From Madurella fahalii (taxonomy: Eukaryota > Ascomycota > Sordariomycetes > Sordariales), in assembly GCA_029876055.1 (NCBI GenBank), contig CM056874.1, positions 1,736,001-1,800,000 on the forward strand: a stretch of 64,000 nucleotides of DNA. The letters are read 5' to 3'. The notes under the pieces are model-generated. The model was not told the DNA's origin. It saw only the letters and a program-made list of their open reading frames with translations, and did not search any database. Positions within the stretch are counted from its first letter, which is position 1. Every line of letters starts with the position of its first letter. Position numbers and translations under genes: made by a program. Below are positions 32,586 through 43,591 of this stretch, piece by piece.

Positions 32586-33428
32586 CTAGGCCTCCGTATC
32601 CTCTATATTAGCAGCGATCTCCTCTTTAACCTTCTTAAGAAAATGGCACTTAGTATCTAACTAACCTATAAAACTAATATCGCTAAGCGATAGACAAGCG
32701 ATAGACCGTACCTCCTAGGCATATACCTCAGACTTGTATTGCGAAAAGTTAGCGATAACTTAGTAGAAATATAGTAATTGAGACTGATATCAGTATTACG
32801 GCCGCGGTTCCGGCTAGGGCGAGATAACTACTATAAATAGAGTTGGCTATATAGTACGACTATAGAGTAATATACTATATAAGCTTGCTATCGAGATATT
32901 AGCGATTTATATACGAAAATAAGCGAGATAATGTACTTATAGAAGACGGCTTAGTAGTGCCGGAAATATCGAATTAGCGGCGATAAGCGGTCTCGGCGGT
33001 ATCGAAAGCCCCGACTAGATCTTTAGCGGCGGTAGCGATCTTCTTATAGCTGTAGCGAGATAGTATAGAAACTTGAGGGCGATTACCCTCTTCGTTAAGC
33101 TCGCCCTCGGCGTCCTCTATACGATAATCGACGATAGCACGAGCTGCGTCGATAAGGATTATAAGGTCGACGGAGTCGCTAACTATTTCGGTAGCGGCCT
33201 ATAATCGTTAGTAAATCCCCTGCTAATCTGCTGAAAATGTATATAACTTATTGGTATATACAACTCTTTCTTTGCATTATAATAGGAGTAATATAAGGAG
33301 GTCGACTACTCGAAAGAATAGTCAATCATAAGGACCTTACCGGAACGAGGGTCGGTGTTTTTAAGTGCCGAATGAATGTATTTTATATATAGCGTGACCT
33401 CGGCGGTAGAGGCGGCGAAAGCGTCTAT
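32586..33428 (-). pseudogene. Antisense accessory gene relic in Gypsy-B copy 1
   Basis: On the strand opposite to gag-pol, between pol and the 3' LTR, the sequence is homologous to the antisense gene relic of copy 2 (52100-52943). Recognisable parts: the ATA-GAC start equivalent at 33428, the region with aligned cysteine codons now TAT/TAC (G to A), a stop from CAG, the intron acceptor region, and the C-terminal HFLKKVKEEIAANIEDTEA ending in TAG at 32588-32586. A TATAAATA box lies upstream on the minus strand at 33625-33618, and a CT-rich leader (33455-33506, AG on plus) lies between box and start. Confidence 0.7.
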
Positions 33429-33454
33429 CGCGATAGAAAAGTAGCCGAAGCGAT

Positions 33455-33506
33455 GACGAGAAGAGAGAGAGAGAGAGAAGAAGAGAGAGAGAGAGGGAGA
33501 GAGAGG
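33455..33506. repeat. (AG)n microsatellite in the antisense leader of Gypsy-B copy 1
   Basis: Imperfect gagaga tract; the copy-2 counterpart is a (CT)n tract at 52020-52071. It lies between the TATAAATA box and the antisense start. Confidence 0.85.
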
Positions 33507-33617
33507 CGAGGACGGGTAGCGAGCTATATACAGGAGTAGAGCGAAAAGCGAGTGAAATAACGTATAGAAAAGAGCCTGAAGAAGAAAAGTTTTGGAAAAG
33601 GTAGGAGAGGAGAGGGG

Positions 33618-33625
33618 TATTTATA
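33618..33625 (-). promoter_or_regulatory. TATA box for the antisense gene relic (copy 1)
   Basis: Reads TATAAATA on the minus strand, about 190 bp upstream of the antisense start and about 480 bp inside the 3' LTR edge. The same octamer is at the same relative place in copy 2 (51901) and in Gypsy-A (43592). Confidence 0.6.
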
Positions 33626-34107
33626 CCCAAGGAGAAACAGCTAATATACGTCTATAAATTTACAACTATATATAAGCCTTGCGATTAAATAGTCGTATAA
33701 TCTTTATACGTTTTGAAGTTACGAGGACAACGTATAAGTTCGGATGGAAATCCGGACGATTCGGCTGTAATTCGGATCTCAGGCCCGAACCAGGAAAGTA
33801 GGACCTCGGAGTAGCGAATCCTACTATAGCCCGATAACCGACCGAACTTTTCTCGAAAACCTCCTGACTATAAGACGACTTACTCCTTACCCCAAACCAT
33901 CGTTTCTCCTTTCCTACTATATAGCTCGTTGGAGCGGATAGACTGTAAGGTCTACCGGTTCGATACTTATCCATTTATACGGCTACGAACAGTACTCGAC
34001 GTATACCTGATATCTACCCGATGTCATCCCAAGTCTTACCCCCTAAGTTCAGACGATCCTTAGTAGTAAGGAACCTGAGGACAGGTTCTATAGAGGGGAG
34101 GATAATT

Positions 34108-34358
34108 TGTAACGAGAGTCTCTAGACGAAGGTCAGGAGGACCCGCCGAATGATGCTGGATGATGTCACGATACAGGATAGATAAGAACCCTATGAGGGA
34201 ACTCTCTCATGCGGGGCACTTCTGATCCGCAAGGATCAGTCTCTGTGTAATTGATAGGAGGCTGTTCACCAAGATATCGCCCGCTGGTCCAGGTCTTTTC
34301 AGTATCAAGACATCGTGGTCCATCTCCCTCAACGTGTTCCCAGAACAACCCCTTTATA
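34108..34358 (+). repeat. 3' LTR of Gypsy-B copy 1
   Basis: Starts TGTAACGAGAGTCTCT and ends CCCCTTTATA (CA mutated to TA); followed by the target duplication GTAGA. Confidence 0.9.
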
Positions 34359-35459
34359 GTAGAGAAGGTAGTAGTATTGGTAGTAATTCGAACTACGTAT
34401 TGGTATAGAGCTTTAAGCTGTTCTTATTTTCTTGTATTCAACTAGTGTTATCCCTATTGCGAGGGTTAGTAAAGAGTTGATTATCTAGTCTATAGAAGTT
34501 ATCCTTTATATAAAGGCCTACTAAGCTTTCTTCTTACGTGTATACGCTACTTTCCTCCTAATCTTATAGAGGGCAAAGTAGTTCTTCTTTCTCTTTTGGG
34601 AGTATACACTCTTGTAGAAGCTGTATAAGCTTGGTAAGATCGATCTTCCGAATATTATCCTTTAAATGCTCAAGGTTACTGTTAAAAGTCTCTTGCTCAT
34701 TAAAAATTGCATTGCATATAATCACTACTTTATTGAGTATAAGATTCTAGATCTTGTATATATTCGAAGAGCTATAGCCTATAAGGTAACTAATCTAGGC
34801 TTTGGGTTAGAAGCGTTTAAGGCGCTCCTCCTTCTTTATTATCTCTCTAGTTATTGTATATACCTTGTATCTAAATGCTTGTAGATACGTCTAATTAGGC
34901 TTACATTACTCTCCTAACTATAAGTAGAGTTTCTTGTACGTCGTTTTCTAACCGTATTAATATCTTGGTGTCTAGTTAAGTAGGTAAACTGCTGTTTTAC
35001 TGATCTCTTTCTATAGAGCTGCTAGAAGTTTAGTGCCTACTCTTATCGAGCGTATTATATCTTTTAGCATACCCTCTGAGCGTTCTGCTACTCTGTTTAG
35101 GTCTTATATTTAAAGCAGGGAAGACTTGATCTGTATTAATTAGCACTCGAGGAATACTTTGATTTGTAGCTTGACTATAGTGATTTCATTATCATACTTA
35201 ATAGCCTTTACCTTACTCTCGAATTGTCTAGTGAGCATCGTAAAGAAGACTTCGAACCTGTGATAATTAACTTTATAGTACGGTCTTCTATATAGAAATC
35301 CTATAAGTAGCTAGAGACTCTATCGATAATTAGTATAATGCTTAAATACTGCTTTTTATCCTTTTTAAAGTTATAGAAATCCACTATAATCTTTTCTCCT
35401 GGTTTATAGTTTATTAGGTCGTGAAGTACACAGTATTTCTACTTTCTTAGCTTGCCTAG
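34359..35459 (-). mobile_element. RIP-degraded Copia relic (integrase region)
   Basis: Near 34740-34830 the sequence aligns with the Copia integrase end at 58560-58620 of the preserved element. The rest (34900-35450) reads as closed minus-strand integrase. No intact ORF. Confidence 0.6.
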
Positions 35460-36044
35460 TGTAAGAGGGCGCGCAGTAAACCACTCTGCCAATGAACCAA
35501 AAGATCCGCTAGTTCAATCACTCCGTGATTGAACGCTGCACACCACTTGCTTATATCACGTACCCGGGGCTGCGCCCTCAGCCGGTCCCGTGACAACTAT
35601 CCTCTCCTCTGGAAGAGCTCGCCCTCGAGCTCCTTCGCGGCGGCTTCCGACCGCTAAGGATAGCAGGCAAGTGTCAGACCCCCAATGATCCGTATGACTC
35701 GCCGTGGGTGGGAACCCAAACCACGTACACCCCGCAGGGCCTTGGGCGAAGCGCGCCGCCACCATGTCATACGTCACTGTGAGCGCCAACGAAGGAGGGG
35801 AACCCTGACGTCAATCGCCACTCTCAAGGGCATCTCGCCCGCCGACATGCGGCACCTGGCCGAATTGAACGCAGGACCTCCAGTGCACCTACGGAGTGAT
35901 TGAACAATTGTAAGAGGGCGCGCAGTAAACCACTCTGCCAATGAACCAAAAGATCCGCCAGTTCAATCACTCCGTGATTGAACGCTGCACACCACTTGCT
36001 TATATCACGTACCCGGGGCTGCGCCCTTAGCCGGTCCCGTGACA
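35460..36044. mobile_element. Miniature LTR retroelement (TRIM-2), GC-rich, TSD CCTAG
   Basis: Direct repeats 35460-35595 and 35909-36044 (136 bp) start TGTAAGAGGGCGCGCAG and end GGTCCCGTGACA and differ at only a few positions. CCTAG flanks both sides (35455-35459 and 36045-36049). The 313-bp interior carries no coding domain. Each LTR has a palindrome gttcaatcactccgtgattgaac. It lies as an un-mutated GC-rich island within RIP-degraded DNA, so it is a young insertion. Confidence 0.85.
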
Positions 36045-36880
36045 CCTAGACCATACTTGTTATATTTGATGGTTGTGATCCCTTTAATCCGTACTTCTTG
36101 AGAACTATTGATAAGGTGCTCAAGAGCTTCTAACTCTAGGTAACCTAGACGAAGATACTATAGATATACTTCTGCTACGTATAGACGCCGCTTAGTCCAG
36201 CTATTGTATTTGTTATAGGCAAGGAAGGCTGTTTTGTTCGAGCTCTTAGAAATGTACTTAAGGATAAATTGGTTAAAGCGTTCTTCTAGACTGTAGATAG
36301 CTGATTTATTTGATTGCTTTAGTGTTATAATTCGTAGGTAGTTGTTCTAAAAGATGCCCTATTCACGTAGTCTTTTAAGCGAGACTAAGTTATAGACAAT
36401 CTTCTTATAAAACATTACTTTAATTAGTCGAAACTTCTATCTCTTCTCTCTTAGAGAGTTGATATAGATATCTATATTACCACATCTACAGATAGGTATC
36501 CTATAATCTTCTGCCTAGGTAAAGTTATTATTAAAGGCTTTCTTGTAATTTAGAAACCGCTTTTATTATTAAAGATATAGAGAGTCAGTTTAGAGTCGAG
36601 GAGAGCTAAGTAATATAGAGGGTACATTGTAGTCGAGAACGTAGCTCCTGTAAACAATAGGCATACTCATGTCTCTACATCATTTGCTACTAGTTAACTC
36701 TGATTATTACTTTTCAGTAGGGTTCCTTCTTTGGAAGTACTTTCCTTTAGTATATTTCTTTATAAGCTTTCTCTTTTAGCCTTCTTCTTAAACTTCTTAA
36801 CTTCTTTACAAAGCTGCTTATCTTCCTTAAAGCGCTCTTCAATACACTAGCGAATATAGTCTCTAAAAGGGAAACCCTCC
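36045..36880 (-). mobile_element. RIP-degraded Copia relic (5' part)
   Basis: TA-rich continuation of the Copia relic; scattered similarity to the 59100-59900 integrase/protease region of the preserved element. No ORF. Confidence 0.45.
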
Positions 36881-37012
36881 AGGGTAAGCTCTCTAAGGGA
36901 GACGAGAACACAGAGACAACACACAATCAAGACAATCAACACAATGAAGACAACACACATAAAATCCTAAACTGTCACTTCTCCAAGATTCAGAGGTGTC
37001 GTGTTTCCAACA
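36881..37012 (+). repeat. Truncated Copia-type LTR, opposite orientation
   Basis: Read on the minus strand, it begins TGTTGGAAACACGACACCTC and contains the TCTCGTCTCCCTTAGAGAGC core of the Copia LTRs at 19221 and 40803. The other half of the LTR is missing at about 36881. No target duplication found. Confidence 0.7.
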
Positions 37013-37228
37013 TGCGCTTCTGCTCGCTTCGTACCAAGTACAATGTCTGCCCAAATTTGGTCTGCAGCTGCGGCTCCAAATTTGGCACCACTTAGGACGG
37101 GTGGACCGCCGCACTAGCCACTTTGGGCTGCCCACACGGCTGCGTGCCTCGGCCGAGTAAAATGTGCATACGATGACAACCCGATAGCTACATAATGCTA
37201 TGGTCGCGTGAAAAAAAAAAACAAAAAA

Positions 37229-39778
37229 CTACCCTGTCAGGTACCTCAAGACGCCCGACCAGAGGCTTTCCTGGCCTCCTCGGCGCAGGTAGTCACAATC
37301 CTCGTCCTCAACCAGCACCTTGATTCCCATCACATCCCACATCAACTGAAGAATACGACCCTTGTCTCTCGCAAGCAGCTCGTCAAAGCACTTGGCAGCA
37401 GTCTGGAGAAACCTCATATCCCGCACTCTCGTTGGTCCATCGTCCTCGCTGAATCCGTTAGCCGCCCAAAAGATATATCCTACCACCCATGGCAATTGAG
37501 TCTCGCGTTCCAAATAGGCTGGCGTAAATTTCTCGATCAGAAGGGTATTGCAGCGCTCGTTGACGTCGCGCAGAAGTTGCCAGCATGTCTTGTGCAACAC
37601 AAGATAGGGAAACGCGAGTTCGACGGTCTCGGCCTGCAGTGCGAGGACAAGAGACTCGATCAGCGATGAGGGATCCAGCTGGCCTCCTTGAGACGGCTTC
37701 TTCTGCTTCTTGGCGCGTTGGCGGGCCACCTTGAGTTCCATCATGAGAGTTCCATCGGCGACCGAGCCATGGCTCTCAAAATTGCTTTCGGACACGGCTT
37801 GATCCAGAAGCTCGGGTGTCCAGTCAAATTGTTGACTGCCATCTACATACCGGCTTACAAACATGCGGGATACGGGAGCCGCTTCCTTGATCATCCGAGG
37901 GCCGGCGCGAGACTCTGGGTTGATCTTATGGCGACGTCGGCCCGGATTCGCAAACGCAGCGGCTGAGACGCCCATTTGGAGACAGAACTTTCTGATGTAA
38001 TCTTCGGTATTTTTTCCGGGGTCGCCGATATGAAAGTTTGGCTCCCCCAGCGTGGTGTACGCGACGTCCATATCAATCCAATGGCGCAGTAGGAGCTTTT
38101 CGTTCTGCATTGCATGGTAGAGTTGCCACGTGTACACGAGCGAGCCGAAAGCATTGGCGACGTCAATCCCGAATTGGTACAACTGCGCCCGGAAGTGGAA
38201 AAGCATCAAGCCGGAGAGAAGTGGGGACGAGCGTAGCATGCGGTTTCGTTGAGTAGTCGACGCCATGGGAATGCCCCCTCTCGCAGAGTATTTGGCCTTG
38301 ATATCGTAGATAGGATCCTTCTCAACCAGCTTCATTGTTTCTCGAACGCCTTGCAGGATTCGATTGTTGCCCTCAGGCCAGTTCTCAAACTGGAGACCCT
38401 TGTGGAACTCCAGATGCTCGTCAATTGTCTTTCCCATGAAATCGACCTGGCGCATCATCTCCTCAAAGGGACGACTGGCCACGCTTCGAAGCTCGTGGTG
38501 GATGTCTAGGAAAACTTGGCCGGCAAAGACGAGGGAGAAGGGGATGGTACCAGTTTTGTCCATTTCCGCGATTCCGCGCATGAAGTCGTCCTGGACTGGG
38601 TAGCCGGTCACCATCCTGTTGACCGTAACAAGCTCGGAAAATATTTCACAGATAAGGATCTTGTCCTCGGCGAACTTTTGATCTCCCTTCATCTTACTAC
38701 GATCCTGTCGGGGATCGTAGGTGCCGAACACGCCGTCCTTGTAGAGAGGGAGATGCACGGGGTTAAGGACATCAGCGAGACTGCGAAGAAGATTGTAGAC
38801 GGTCATGAAAAGGTCGTCTGCAACTTCGTAGGCTGTGAAAGACGACTGGTCGCTCGCCTGGGCGACTGTGAAGCCCTTGTGCAGGCAACCGGCCATGTAG
38901 AAGAGTTCAGCAAGGTCCCAGATGGAACGGCCCTTGAAGACAGGCGAAACTTCGTCGATGATGTTCCTGCCAAGGTCGATGGCGGTGTTTGTTCCAATGG
39001 CAGCCGCCGAGGCATCGAAGTGGCCATCCTTGTAGTTTGACCAGATCCAGCGAATTCTCGACCGAATCTTGTTCAGATCATTGATCATCATGCCGTACGC
39101 ATCAAGCGCGTCCTGATCTGACGTCTGGGTTTCGGCCTCATATACGACAGGGTCGGCAGGCTCGGCCCGAGGCCTCTCGATCGCCAAGTCCAGGGATGTG
39201 TCTTCGGCCGGCTCGTCAACTGTCAAGCCCGAAAATCGGCTTCCCAGGTGGTCCGGGTCGTTTGGCTGGACTGTGGCATCCTTCGGTGTTGACGCCGCGG
39301 GCAAGTGAGGCTTGAGGACCTCTCGTACTCGTTCGAGGATGCCGATGAAGTGACCATGACGTTGGTCTGACGCGATATCGAGCGTCTTGCTGTGCTTGGT
39401 AATATGATCGGAAACAGCGGATCTGATGCTGATGACCCTTCCGATGGTGGCGTCCAAGACAGCGGGTACGACGACGGAAGGCTGGCGTGAAGCGATCCAC
39501 TCGGCGAGGGGAACAAAGTCTTTAATCGCGACCGTATACTTGAGACCGAGAGCTGCCGCCGATGATGTATTTGGGCCAGAGCGGGTCTTCGTTTGCCGGG
39601 CAGCCTTTCGCGCCTTGCCCTTGGCGCGGCTTTTGGGCTGGCGCTGTGATGCCGTTGCAGAGGTGAGAAGGTTGGCGGGGTAGCCCCGCGCTTTCGCCGT
39701 TGAGGCTAGCCATGATGCGACGGAATCTGTATCTTGCTTGTACTGCCCGTAGGCGCTTTTCAGCTGTGGTGGGAGCAT
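37229..39778 (-). CDS. DUF6604-domain fungal protein, 849 aa
   Basis: A single intronless ORF from ATG 39778 encodes 849 residues starting MLPPQLKSAYGQYKQDTDSV, the typical start of the fungal DUF6604 family; a basic Lys/Arg segment follows at about residues 48-66. The rest is helical, without signal peptide or membrane span; a basic KVARQRAKKQKKPSQ is near residue 695. The biochemical role of this family is unknown; many members are species-specific and multi-copy. The gene is intact and of normal GC content although it lies between two transposon blocks. Short ORFs on the other strand are shadows. Confidence 0.85.
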   Translation of the reverse strand: MLPPQLKSAYGQYKQDTDSVASWLASTAKARGYPANLLTSATASQRQPKSRAKGKARKAARQTKTRSGPNTSSAAALGLKYTVAIKDFVPLAEWIASRQPSVVVPAVLDATIGRVISIRSAVSDHITKHSKTLDIASDQRHGHFIGILERVREVLKPHLPAASTPKDATVQPNDPDHLGSRFSGLTVDEPAEDTSLDLAIERPRAEPADPVVYEAETQTSDQDALDAYGMMINDLNKIRSRIRWIWSNYKDGHFDASAAAIGTNTAIDLGRNIIDEVSPVFKGRSIWDLAELFYMAGCLHKGFTVAQASDQSSFTAYEVADDLFMTVYNLLRSLADVLNPVHLPLYKDGVFGTYDPRQDRSKMKGDQKFAEDKILICEIFSELVTVNRMVTGYPVQDDFMRGIAEMDKTGTIPFSLVFAGQVFLDIHHELRSVASRPFEEMMRQVDFMGKTIDEHLEFHKGLQFENWPEGNNRILQGVRETMKLVEKDPIYDIKAKYSARGGIPMASTTQRNRMLRSSPLLSGLMLFHFRAQLYQFGIDVANAFGSLVYTWQLYHAMQNEKLLLRHWIDMDVAYTTLGEPNFHIGDPGKNTEDYIRKFCLQMGVSAAAFANPGRRRHKINPESRAGPRMIKEAAPVSRMFVSRYVDGSQQFDWTPELLDQAVSESNFESHGSVADGTLMMELKVARQRAKKQKKPSQGGQLDPSSLIESLVLALQAETVELAFPYLVLHKTCWQLLRDVNERCNTLLIEKFTPAYLERETQLPWVVGYIFWAANGFSEDDGPTRVRDMRFLQTAAKCFDELLARDKGRILQLMWDVMGIKVLVEDEDCDYLRRGGQESLWSGVLRYLTG

Positions 39779-40802
39779 CTTGTGCCTCGAGCAGCGAGTT
39801 GCGGGTAGGCTTGATGGGTTCGCCGTGTGAGGTAGCGAGAGCGGAGATGCGAAGGTTGGGTATCAAGGGAGGTCAGCGGGGTCCTGATTTGGACGGCCAG
39901 AAAGTTCCACCTCCAGCTGTTGGCAGCCTTTGACGGACTAGCAGAGCCGTCTCTTTTGTGAGTGGGTGGTCAAGACAGCTCCAGCTTGAGCGACGTGCTC
40001 GATTGACAACCTGCCTTTGACCACCGCTATTACATATTGCCTTGCTTGCGTCTCTTTCGATGCGTCGTCATCGTTGTTTCTGGTAGGAGTAGGTTCTCCC
40101 TTGCATCAGGCCGATGGTCATCGGGGTGATCTTCTGTGGGGCAGCGGTGTTTCTGTTCGAAACCTTGAGTGACAGTTCACTTGCAATATGTATTCCAGCT
40201 GGACTTCTGAAGAAAGTCGAATAAGTCCTTAAAAAGGGACTGGACGCGTAATAGACGGCGATCGTACTGCGAACCCGGTATTGAGGCGTGGCGTCGGGTT
40301 GCAGGATCGTGTACAGGGTGTGCTCTCGGGATCCCCTGTGGATTCAACCTAGGTATGCCGGTTCACAACCCGCTCTCTAGAGCATCCCAGACTAACGGTT
40401 CATAGCTGCTGAATGGCGGCTATCAACTACCGTGCTATTATTGGCTACGGCGACAAGATGAACCCGGTCTTCTGTGCAATCCACGATGGGCCCCTCCCCG
40501 GCGATCACTTTCCCGACCACTTTGCAGTGGCTGTAGACCAGATGTTCGCAGGGTACAGCCATGTGCGAGAACGGCTGGGCTAGGAGCTGGGATCTTGGTG
40601 TCGCTACCAGTGATCCGGGCGGCCCGAATCTGGGCTGGGAGCCGGGATCTGGGTCCTATGATCTCGGTGTAGCCCCAATATTTCAGTCGGGACTCTTTTT
40701 GGGACATCCCAGATCCGGGCTTCAGGATCGCACCCAACATCTGGATCCACTCAATGCCACAATTCCCTATCCGAGCCACTCCCTTATTTTTCACCTTGTA
40801 CT
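39779..40802. other. Upstream flank of the DUF6604 gene; one weak small ORF
   Basis: About 1 kb of non-RIP DNA up to the Copia LTR. It includes an intron-like segment (donor GTATGC at 40352, branch GACTAAC, acceptor CATAG near 40404) followed by a 56-codon plus-strand ORF (40413-40583, MAAINYRAIIGYGDKMNPVF...). This could be a 3' exon, but the frame before the acceptor does not match it, so no gene is called. Confidence 0.4.
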
Positions 40803-41060
40803 TGTCGGAAACACGGCACCTCTGAATCTTGGGAAACGACAGTTGAGGATCTTGTGTGTCTTGTCTTGATTGTGTTCATTGTCTCTCTGTTCTCTCTCTC
40901 GTCTCCCTTAGAGAGCTTACTCCTTTATAGACGAGATACACGTACAGGATGACGTGCAGTCAGCTGCCAGCCTGCTTTAGCTGACTAGAGTACATGGGTT
41001 TGACTCCTGTACTAGATCCTGTGATCCTGATCCTTGGACTAGCACCTGATCCTTTTGACA
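40803..41060 (-). repeat. 3' LTR of the nested Copia element
   Basis: 258 bp from TGTCGGAAACACGGCACC to CCTTTTGACA. In element (minus) orientation a purine tract GAGGGGGTG directly precedes the LTR (41061-41069 plus side), as expected for the polypurine tract. Left flank is GTACT; no matching copy was found at the 5' side. Confidence 0.85.
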
Positions 41061-42664
41061 CACCCCCTCAGATTCAACCCGTCAAGAGCTTGAATCTGGA
41101 CTTCTCTCTTGCAGACTGGGTATCTGCGTCAGTCCTAGCTGCTTCATGAATCTTTGGTGTAAGGGGTAGTTAAGAGCTTTGGTTAACCCGTCTGCCATCA
41201 TCTTAGCTGAGGGCGTATATTCCACCTTGATTTTCTTGCTTGCCACTTCCTGGCGCAACCAGTGGTTGTGAATATCCACGTGCCGTAGCCGGGTCTGGAG
41301 CGTAGCTATTTCAGCTGTGACAAGCCGTATAGTTTGCTAATTGTCACATTGAATCTTGATATGATGATCGTCCAGTTTGACTGACAGTTCGGTCAGTAGT
41401 CGGCTTACGAAGAGAAACTCTTTGGCGGCTTGTGCAAACAACTTTATGGCATATGCCTGGGAGCTCTTTCGATCAAGGCTGTTGTCGGCGAAGGAGGCGT
41501 CGCTAGCAACAACGTAGTCGTCGCTACCCCCTAATTGCAGGGCCATTTTGCGCGTGTGATATAGGTAGTGGAGGACTTGGTCCGCGGCCTTGTAATGCTT
41601 AGGCCTAGGGTTGGTATTGAACCTGACTAGCCGCGACACTGCAAAAGCTATATCGGGCCTTATAATCACAGCGGCATATAAGATGGATCCAGTCTTCCAC
41701 TAGTAGCTGGTAATTGACGAATACTCTAATTTACTATCGTACGGTAACAATTCGGCCGTAGCTATTGGGATCTTGGCCGTTAGATTCGTCGTAGCCAGGT
41801 TGACAATCTTATCAAGGTAAGCCGTTTGCGATAGCCAGATCAATCCTTTAGATCGATCTCTTATAACTTCGATGCCCAGGAACCATTGTAAGTCATCCCC
41901 GCCTGTAAGCTGGTATTTTCGTTACAGCAGGTTGATCAGTATCTGGGCAACGGCTGTCTTTTCTTTCTTATAATCTAAAACAATATCGTCGACATAGAAG
42001 AAAATCAGGATTCCGTCCTTGATTAGGATACAGGGCTCGAATAGGACGGCCTGGAACCCTAGGGTCGAGAGAGTCATCTTAAGTTCTTTTTGCCAAAGCA
42101 ATGCTAACTTGCGGAGGCCGTACAGGGCTTTCTTCAGCCGTAGAACTTCACCAGGACTTTTATAGCTGGGAGACATCTGTATATAGATGGTATCTTCTAG
42201 AGTAGCATTGATAAAGGCGTTGACTGCGTCGAACTATTTTAATTCGAGGTCGAATCTAGCTGCAATAGCTATGACGATGCGAAATGATCTAGCGGCGAGA
42301 GTAGCTGCGTAGGTATCCTATGCTGATAGTCTTTATTGGTCACCCCTAACAACCAGCCTTGCTTTGCATTTCTTGAAGGTTCCGTCTTGGTTGAACTTGT
42401 AGGTATATACCCACATACAACCCAAAACGTACTTGTCTTCTACGGCTTTGCCGGTCGACCTCGGTCCAACAATCCATTGCAGTATTCACTTGCAGGTGAT
42501 CCTTTTCGGCTTGGATAAATTGATCCTTGAATAAATAGTCTTTGAGCTGGTGGTGCTATCTCGGCAGTGGAGGTAGATCTTGGCTGTAGAGAGTCTGTAG
42601 GCCGTAAGGCCGTCTAGCAAGTCGTTATACCATTGCTTTCGTAAGTACCTGACCTTCGCATACA
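41061..42664 (-). mobile_element. Copia element, segment 1: RNase H and reverse transcriptase
   Basis: Minus-strand fragments: RNase H end NHWLRQEVASKKIKVEYTPS...MMADGLTKAL (41082-41279), RNase H core with DIAFAVSRLVRFNTNPRPKH and the QCDN end (41337-41669), RT with KKALYGLRKLALLWQKEL and IFFYVDDIVL (41922-42176), and VGCMWVYTYKFNQDGTFKK-CKARLVVRGD near 42340-42430. A few stops interrupt the frame. The segment ends at the Gypsy-A insertion (TSD ATACA 42660-42664) and resumes at 50695. Confidence 0.85.
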
Positions 42665-43023
42665 TGTGAGGATCAAGGATCCAAGGGTAGTAAGACCAGA
42701 GTGTCTGGGTACAAGCAGTGCACGCGCAACGTAGGAGCAGAGTGCTCGTTAGGGGTTGAGTGGTGGTCTCATTGAACTCTGCCTCTCCCCTAAGCTCTGT
42801 CTCCCGCCCTCCTTCTTATGCCCGTGACCGTATCGCTAGGGCTTACTTCCCCGCTCTGCTGCTTTGTCGTCCTCCTTGCTGGTGCGCTCCTTCGACGCTC
42901 ATCTGACGCGCTATTTATGCCATTCCAGCTTAGTGCCGTTGTTGCTTCTGAGGCTCGCTTACGCTGCGGCTCCGAGGCTTCCGGACCGCGCCTCACGCTG
43001 GCCCCGCTCAGCCGGTCCTCACA
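42665..43023 (-). repeat. 3' LTR of Gypsy-A
   Basis: 359 bp, TGTGAGGATCAAGG...CCGGTCCTCACA, with 8-bp inverted ends (TGTGAGGA/TCCTCACA). On the minus strand a GGCATAAATAGCG motif (about 42908-42920) is the likely TATA element for sense transcription. Adjacent inner sequence (43024-43041) is purine-rich on the minus strand (GGAAGGAGGGAGGC), the polypurine tract. Confidence 0.93.
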
Positions 43024-43591
43024 GAGCCTCCCTCCTTCCGGGCTCCTGCCCTCAGGAGCCGCCCGGGCCATATGCTCCCATGAGCGGTCCCCGCCCGAAT
43101 TCCGGCCACCTTAGCCGTGTGCGCGAGCTGCGTAGTTGCCCCTCCCGCATAGCGCCCAAGGCGCCGATAACCGAAGGGTCGCCCGCACTGCTGCATTTTC
43201 CCCAGCTCTTATACCTGCTAGTCGTGCAGGCGCTTGCAGTCCTTGGAATTTACGGGTGCGCTAACGCTGCGGGTTGCGGGCGCGGGCGCGTCGGGATCGC
43301 CGCGTCGAGTCGCGCGGTAGTTGATGGAATTGCCTATTATTGCCCTCCTGCTGGGCTTAACAATAGTGCACGCGCAACGTCAATGACTCAGAGGTAGGGG
43401 AAAGGGAATTTGCTGAGGGAAGGAAGTCGGAGTTGGTGATGCGGAAGGGTTGCGCTTGGGTTGCGTGGTCGTAGCGTGGAGGCAGCTCTGTCCAGGCTCC
43501 TGGTAGTCATCCTCGATCTACCATCTCGCCATCCTTTTTGCACCGAATTTTACTTCGTCCTAGGAAAAGTGGGCCCAGCCCTGGCCTTAGG

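Larger units (their letters stand above)
26975..34358 (+). mobile_element. Gypsy-B copy 1: complete but RIP-inactivated Ty3/Gypsy chromovirus
   Basis: LTRs 26975-27225 and 34108-34358 (251 bp each) are flanked by GTAGA on both sides (26970-26974, 34359-34363). The 7384-bp element is in plus orientation. gag starts at 27258; readable pol landmarks are the RT motif CYLDDILIFS near 29677, integrase around 31140-31480 and a chromodomain-like LVK-IGWPSEYNQ near 32300. Stops from CAG, CAA and TGG occur throughout. Between pol and the 3' LTR an antisense gene relic is preserved (see 32586). Confidence 0.88.

Noticed and set aside
40352..40583. Two-exon small gene with GTATGC...CATAG intron before a 56-codon ORF
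   Set aside because: The intron borders look real, but neither frame from the upstream exon continues into the 56-codon ORF, which has a TGA just before its ATG.
40561..40869. 102-codon plus-strand ORF
   Set aside because: Gly/Pro-rich imperfect repeat (gatct-ggg units) that runs into the Copia LTR; no protein family seen.
42790..43397. Plus- and minus-strand ORFs in and next to the Gypsy-A LTR
   Set aside because: The same ORFs recur in every LTR copy (23189, 50336, 60104); they are chance frames in GC-rich LTR sequence.
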